From NCBI RefSeq assembly GCF_001412595.2, contig NZ_CP012640.2, positions 4,278,001 to 4,342,000 of the forward strand: a stretch of DNA of 64,000 bases. Direction: 5' to 3'. The number at the start of each line of letters is the position of its first letter. Within the stretch, counting starts at the first letter, position 1. The position numbers and the translations under genes are program-made. Origin of the DNA: Massilia sp. WG5 (GTDB lineage Bacteria; Pseudomonadota; Gammaproteobacteria; Burkholderiales; Burkholderiaceae_D). The notes under the pieces are model-generated. The model was not told the origin of the DNA and ran no database searches. It saw only the letters and a program-made list of their open reading frames with translations. Positions 61,994-64,000 of this stretch are shown here, one piece after another.

Positions 61994-62464
61994 CTAGCGG
62001 CGCCTGATCTGGTCGCTGGCCTGGGCCTGCATGTGCACCAGGTTCGCCTCGAACGACTGCATCTGCAGTCCGATGTCGCTCATGTCGGCATTGGACTGCC
62101 GCAGCCGCGGGAACAGCTGCTGCTCTTCCTCGTCGATGTGGCTCAGCACCGCATTCAGCATCTCGCGCATCATCGGCTCGGCGCGCGGGGCGTCGAGGGC
62201 CATGCCCTGCAGGGTGGCGAGCAGCTCGTCGACCTTCAGGTGGTCCTGTTCGAAATGGCCGACCAGGCCTTCGTCGATGCAGCGCACGTTCGGATAGAAG
62301 ATCGATTCTTCCAGTCGCGAGTGGGTGTGGATGGCCTGCAGGAGCTGGGTCGCAGCCTGCTTCTTGACAGCCATGTCCTGGCTGTTGAGGTAAGTGTTGG
62401 CCAGCTTGCGCACCAGGTCGTGGTCGCGCACCAGGGCGTCGATCGGATCGTCAGCATTGTCCAT
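61994..62464 (-). CDS. Hemerythrin domain-containing protein
   Basis: A 156-aa four-helix protein of the hemerythrin HHE family. Likely di-iron ligands: His in RDHDLVR (~15), HSRLEE (His ~48, Glu ~52), FEQDH (~75) and HIDEEE (~113). May bind oxygen, nitric oxide or iron, or be a stress protein; function of this subgroup is not established. AGGAGG lies 7 bp before the start. Convergent with the M13 peptidase gene. Confidence 0.9.
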   Translation of the reverse strand: MDNADDPIDALVRDHDLVRKLANTYLNSQDMAVKKQAATQLLQAIHTHSRLEESIFYPNVRCIDEGLVGHFEQDHLKVDELLATLQGMALDAPRAEPMMREMLNAVLSHIDEEEQQLFPRLRQSNADMSDIGLQMQSFEANLVHMQAQASDQIRRR

Positions 62465-62554
62465 GATTCGTCCTCCTGAAAAAGGATTGTCATCCTACGC
62501 GCGCGGCCAAGGAAGCGGCGATACGTTTAGGCGCGGCAAGCCGGAGCGGGGGGC

Positions 62555-62581
62555 AAAAAAAAACGCCGCCCGCAGGCGGCG
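62555..62581 (-). terminator. Terminator after the SRPBCC gene
   Basis: CGCCGCC (62564-62570), loop CGCA, GGCGGCG (62575-62581); the minus strand ends in nine Ts (62563-62555). Confidence 0.88.
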
Positions 62582-62602
62582 CTTGCACGAGCCGGAGCCC
62601 GC

Positions 62603-63145
62603 TCAGTGCTGGGAGACGCTGCCGCGCCAGGCGCCGCTTTCCTTGCCGCGCGATTCCAGCATTTCCTTGAACTTCTGCAGGTTGCCGCGCAGTTCCATGC
62701 GCACGGCGCCGAAGGCGTCGCCCACTTTTTCCAGTGCGCCTTCCGGCTGGTAGTCCATCTGGACGGCTACCCGGCACACGTTGTCGGAAATCTTGTGGAA
62801 GGTCGCCACGCCGCCGTTCGGCACGCCGCTCGTGCTCTGCCAGGCGATGCGCTTGTCCGGGATCTGTTCGGTGATCTCGACGTCCCATTCCTTTTCTTCG
62901 CCGGCCACGTTGGCCTTCCAGTGCAGGTGCTTGTCGTCCAGTTGGCGGATTTCATGCACGCTGGCCATGAATTGCGGGAAGTCCTCGAACTGGGTCCACT
63001 GGTTGTAGGCGGTGCGGACCGGCACGTTGATTTCGATGGTCTCGACGATCGACGAGTCCATGCCGGAAGCACGGTTTTTCATTTTCTTCGACAGCATCAT
63101 GCCGCCGACCGCGAGCGCGGCCACAGTAACGACTCGATTCAGCAT
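62603..63145 (-). CDS. SRPBCC-family (polyketide cyclase/START-like) protein
   Basis: A 180-aa protein with a short N-terminal hydrophobic helix (LNRVVTVAALAVGGMML) that may anchor it in the membrane, then an SRPBCC ligand-binding fold (~34-165; INVPVRTAYNQWTQFEDFPQFM is the characteristic start). Ligand unknown. GGAGG precedes the ATG. The hemerythrin gene follows on the same strand after a terminator, so it is separately transcribed. Confidence 0.9.
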   Translation of the reverse strand: MLNRVVTVAALAVGGMMLSKKMKNRASGMDSSIVETIEINVPVRTAYNQWTQFEDFPQFMASVHEIRQLDDKHLHWKANVAGEEKEWDVEITEQIPDKRIAWQSTSGVPNGGVATFHKISDNVCRVAVQMDYQPEGALEKVGDAFGAVRMELRGNLQKFKEMLESRGKESGAWRGSVSQH

Positions 63146-63328
63146 TATTGCCTCCTTGTCACAAATTGAGCGTAAGTTGCGATGGTCATCCTTGGAAACA
63201 CATCTGCGCTTAAATTACGATAAGACCGCTTAAGGTGGCGCTAGCGAGCCGTGAGGCAACTGTTGTGATACTGTATATATGCTCAGTAGATTTGCGGCCG
63301 AAAGCGGCCGAAGCCCCATCCCGACGTT

Positions 63329-63334
63329 TATAAT
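63329..63334 (+). promoter_or_regulatory. -10 box of the UvrD-family helicase gene
   Basis: TATAAT ending 6 bp before the ATG at 63341, so transcription would begin at or next to the start codon. No clear -35 hexamer and no room for a Shine-Dalgarno. Confidence 0.5.
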
Positions 63335-63340
63335 GCCCGC

Positions 63341-64000
63341 ATGAATCTCCTCGACAATCTGAATCCCGAACAGCTCGCCGCCGTCACGCTGCCGTCCCAG
63401 AGCGCCCTGATCCTGGCCGGCGCCGGCTCGGGCAAGACCCGCGTGCTGACGACCCGGATCGCCTGGCTGATCCAGACGGGCCAGGTCTCGCCGGCCGGCC
63501 TGATGGCCGTGACCTTCACGAACAAGGCGGCGAAGGAAATGCTGACCCGCTTATCGAGCATGCTGCCGGTGAACACGCGCGGCATGTGGATCGGCACCTT
63601 CCACGGCCTGTGTAACCGCCTGCTGCGCACCCACCACCGCGACGCCGCGTTGCCGCAGACCTTCCAGATCCTCGATTCGCAGGACCAGCTGTCGATGATC
63701 AAGCGCATGCTGAAGGCCCTGAATGTCGACGATGACAAGTACCCGGCGAAAGACCTGATGTACTTCATCAACAACGCCAAGGACAACGGCCTGCGCGCCA
63801 GCCAGGTCGAGGCCTACGACCATATCCAGCGCCGCATGGTCGAGCTGTACGACGCCTACGACCAGCAGTGCCAGCGCGAGGGCGTGGTCGATTTCGCCGA
63901 GCTGCTGCTGCGCGCCTATGAACTGCTGCAGCGTAACCACCCGCTGCGCCAGCATTACCAGATGCGCTTCCGCCACATCCTGGTCGACGAGTTCCAGGAT
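63341..64000 (+). CDS. UvrD/Rep-type DNA helicase, N-terminal part
   Basis: The first 220 residues of a superfamily 1A helicase, cut by the window edge. Walker A AGAGSGKTRVLTTRI (~27-41), motif Ia AVTFTNKAAKEM, motif Ib GTFHGLCNRLLR and motif II VDEFQD at the very end (~215-220) are visible. It unwinds DNA 3' to 5' in repair or replication restart. The start MNLLDNLNPEQLAAV fits UvrD more than Rep, but the rest is needed to decide. The promoter appears to give a leaderless message. Confidence 0.93.
   Translation, partial: MNLLDNLNPEQLAAVTLPSQSALILAGAGSGKTRVLTTRIAWLIQTGQVSPAGLMAVTFTNKAAKEMLTRLSSMLPVNTRGMWIGTFHGLCNRLLRTHHRDAALPQTFQILDSQDQLSMIKRMLKALNVDDDKYPAKDLMYFINNAKDNGLRASQVEAYDHIQRRMVELYDAYDQQCQREGVVDFAELLLRAYELLQRNHPLRQHYQMRFRHILVDEFQD

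Overview
The window is a 64-kb piece of a high-GC betaproteobacterial chromosome, most likely from Oxalobacteraceae (Massilia or a close relative). This rests on gene order that is typical of that group from general knowledge: def-fmt beside a LysM protein, dprA, smg and topB; rplM-rpsI-argC-bactofilin-erpA; anmK and an M23 peptidase divergent from tyrS-dtd; dusB-fis-purH followed by ruvC-ruvA-ruvB. A PEP-CTERM protein and a GlxA-type regulator beside glutathione-dependent formaldehyde dehydrogenase fit the same picture. No database search was possible, so the genus is inference. Nearly every gene has a long antisense shadow ORF caused by GC-rich third codon positions; these are left out.

Layout. 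1-0.25 kb: the end of an IS3-type insertion sequence abutting the 3' end of metH. 0.26-4.0 kb: metH. 4.3-4.6 kb: an orphan BrnA-like antitoxin. 4.6-14.1 kb: fmt and def, then divergently a LysM protein, dprA, smg, topB and a chemoreceptor. 14.2-15.35 kb: a small lower-GC accessory patch with a frame-disrupted GIY-YIG-type gene and an orphan addiction-module antitoxin. 15.4-19.9 kb: an ABC ATPase with an unusual permease/M1-aminopeptidase fusion. 20.0-25.1 kb: an unknown protein, coq7, an OsmC protein, and a hydrolase-natA-natB operon. 25.2-28.4 kb: rplM, rpsI, argC, bactofilin, erpA. 28.5-30.1 kb: a divergent nitroreductase/LysR pair. 30.1-36.1 kb: anmK, an M23 peptidase, tyrS, dtd, a PEBP-family protein and a histidine phosphatase. 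36.1-42.1 kb: dusB, fis, purH, ruvC, ruvA, ruvB and a YaiI-family protein. 42.1-49.8 kb: signalling and exported proteins (PAS-GGDEF-EAL, DUF2147, amidohydrolase-CIA30, DesK/DesR-type two-component pair, PEP-CTERM protein). 49.9-57.8 kb: valS, an S8 protease, an ANTAR response regulator, a GlxA regulator and frmA. 58.0-64 kb: a BlaR1-like M56 protein, an M13 metalloendopeptidase, a hemerythrin, an SRPBCC protein and the start of a UvrD/Rep helicase.

Most of the window is housekeeping: methionine and formyl-Met metabolism, translation, DNA recombination and topology, purine and arginine synthesis, ubiquinone and Fe-S assembly. The less ordinary parts are: (1) the GIY-YIG-type gene whose C-terminus continues in another frame; (2) two antitoxin-like genes without toxins; (3) the permease/peptidase fusion; (4) two families of short intergenic repeats, one a 34-nt unit in three copies and one built on GGGGTCAGA/TCTGACCCC palindromes; (5) several promoters that leave very short leaders; (6) a terminator-like stem encoded inside the start of dprA. 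I saw no CRISPR array, tRNA, rRNA, prophage or recognisable defence island.
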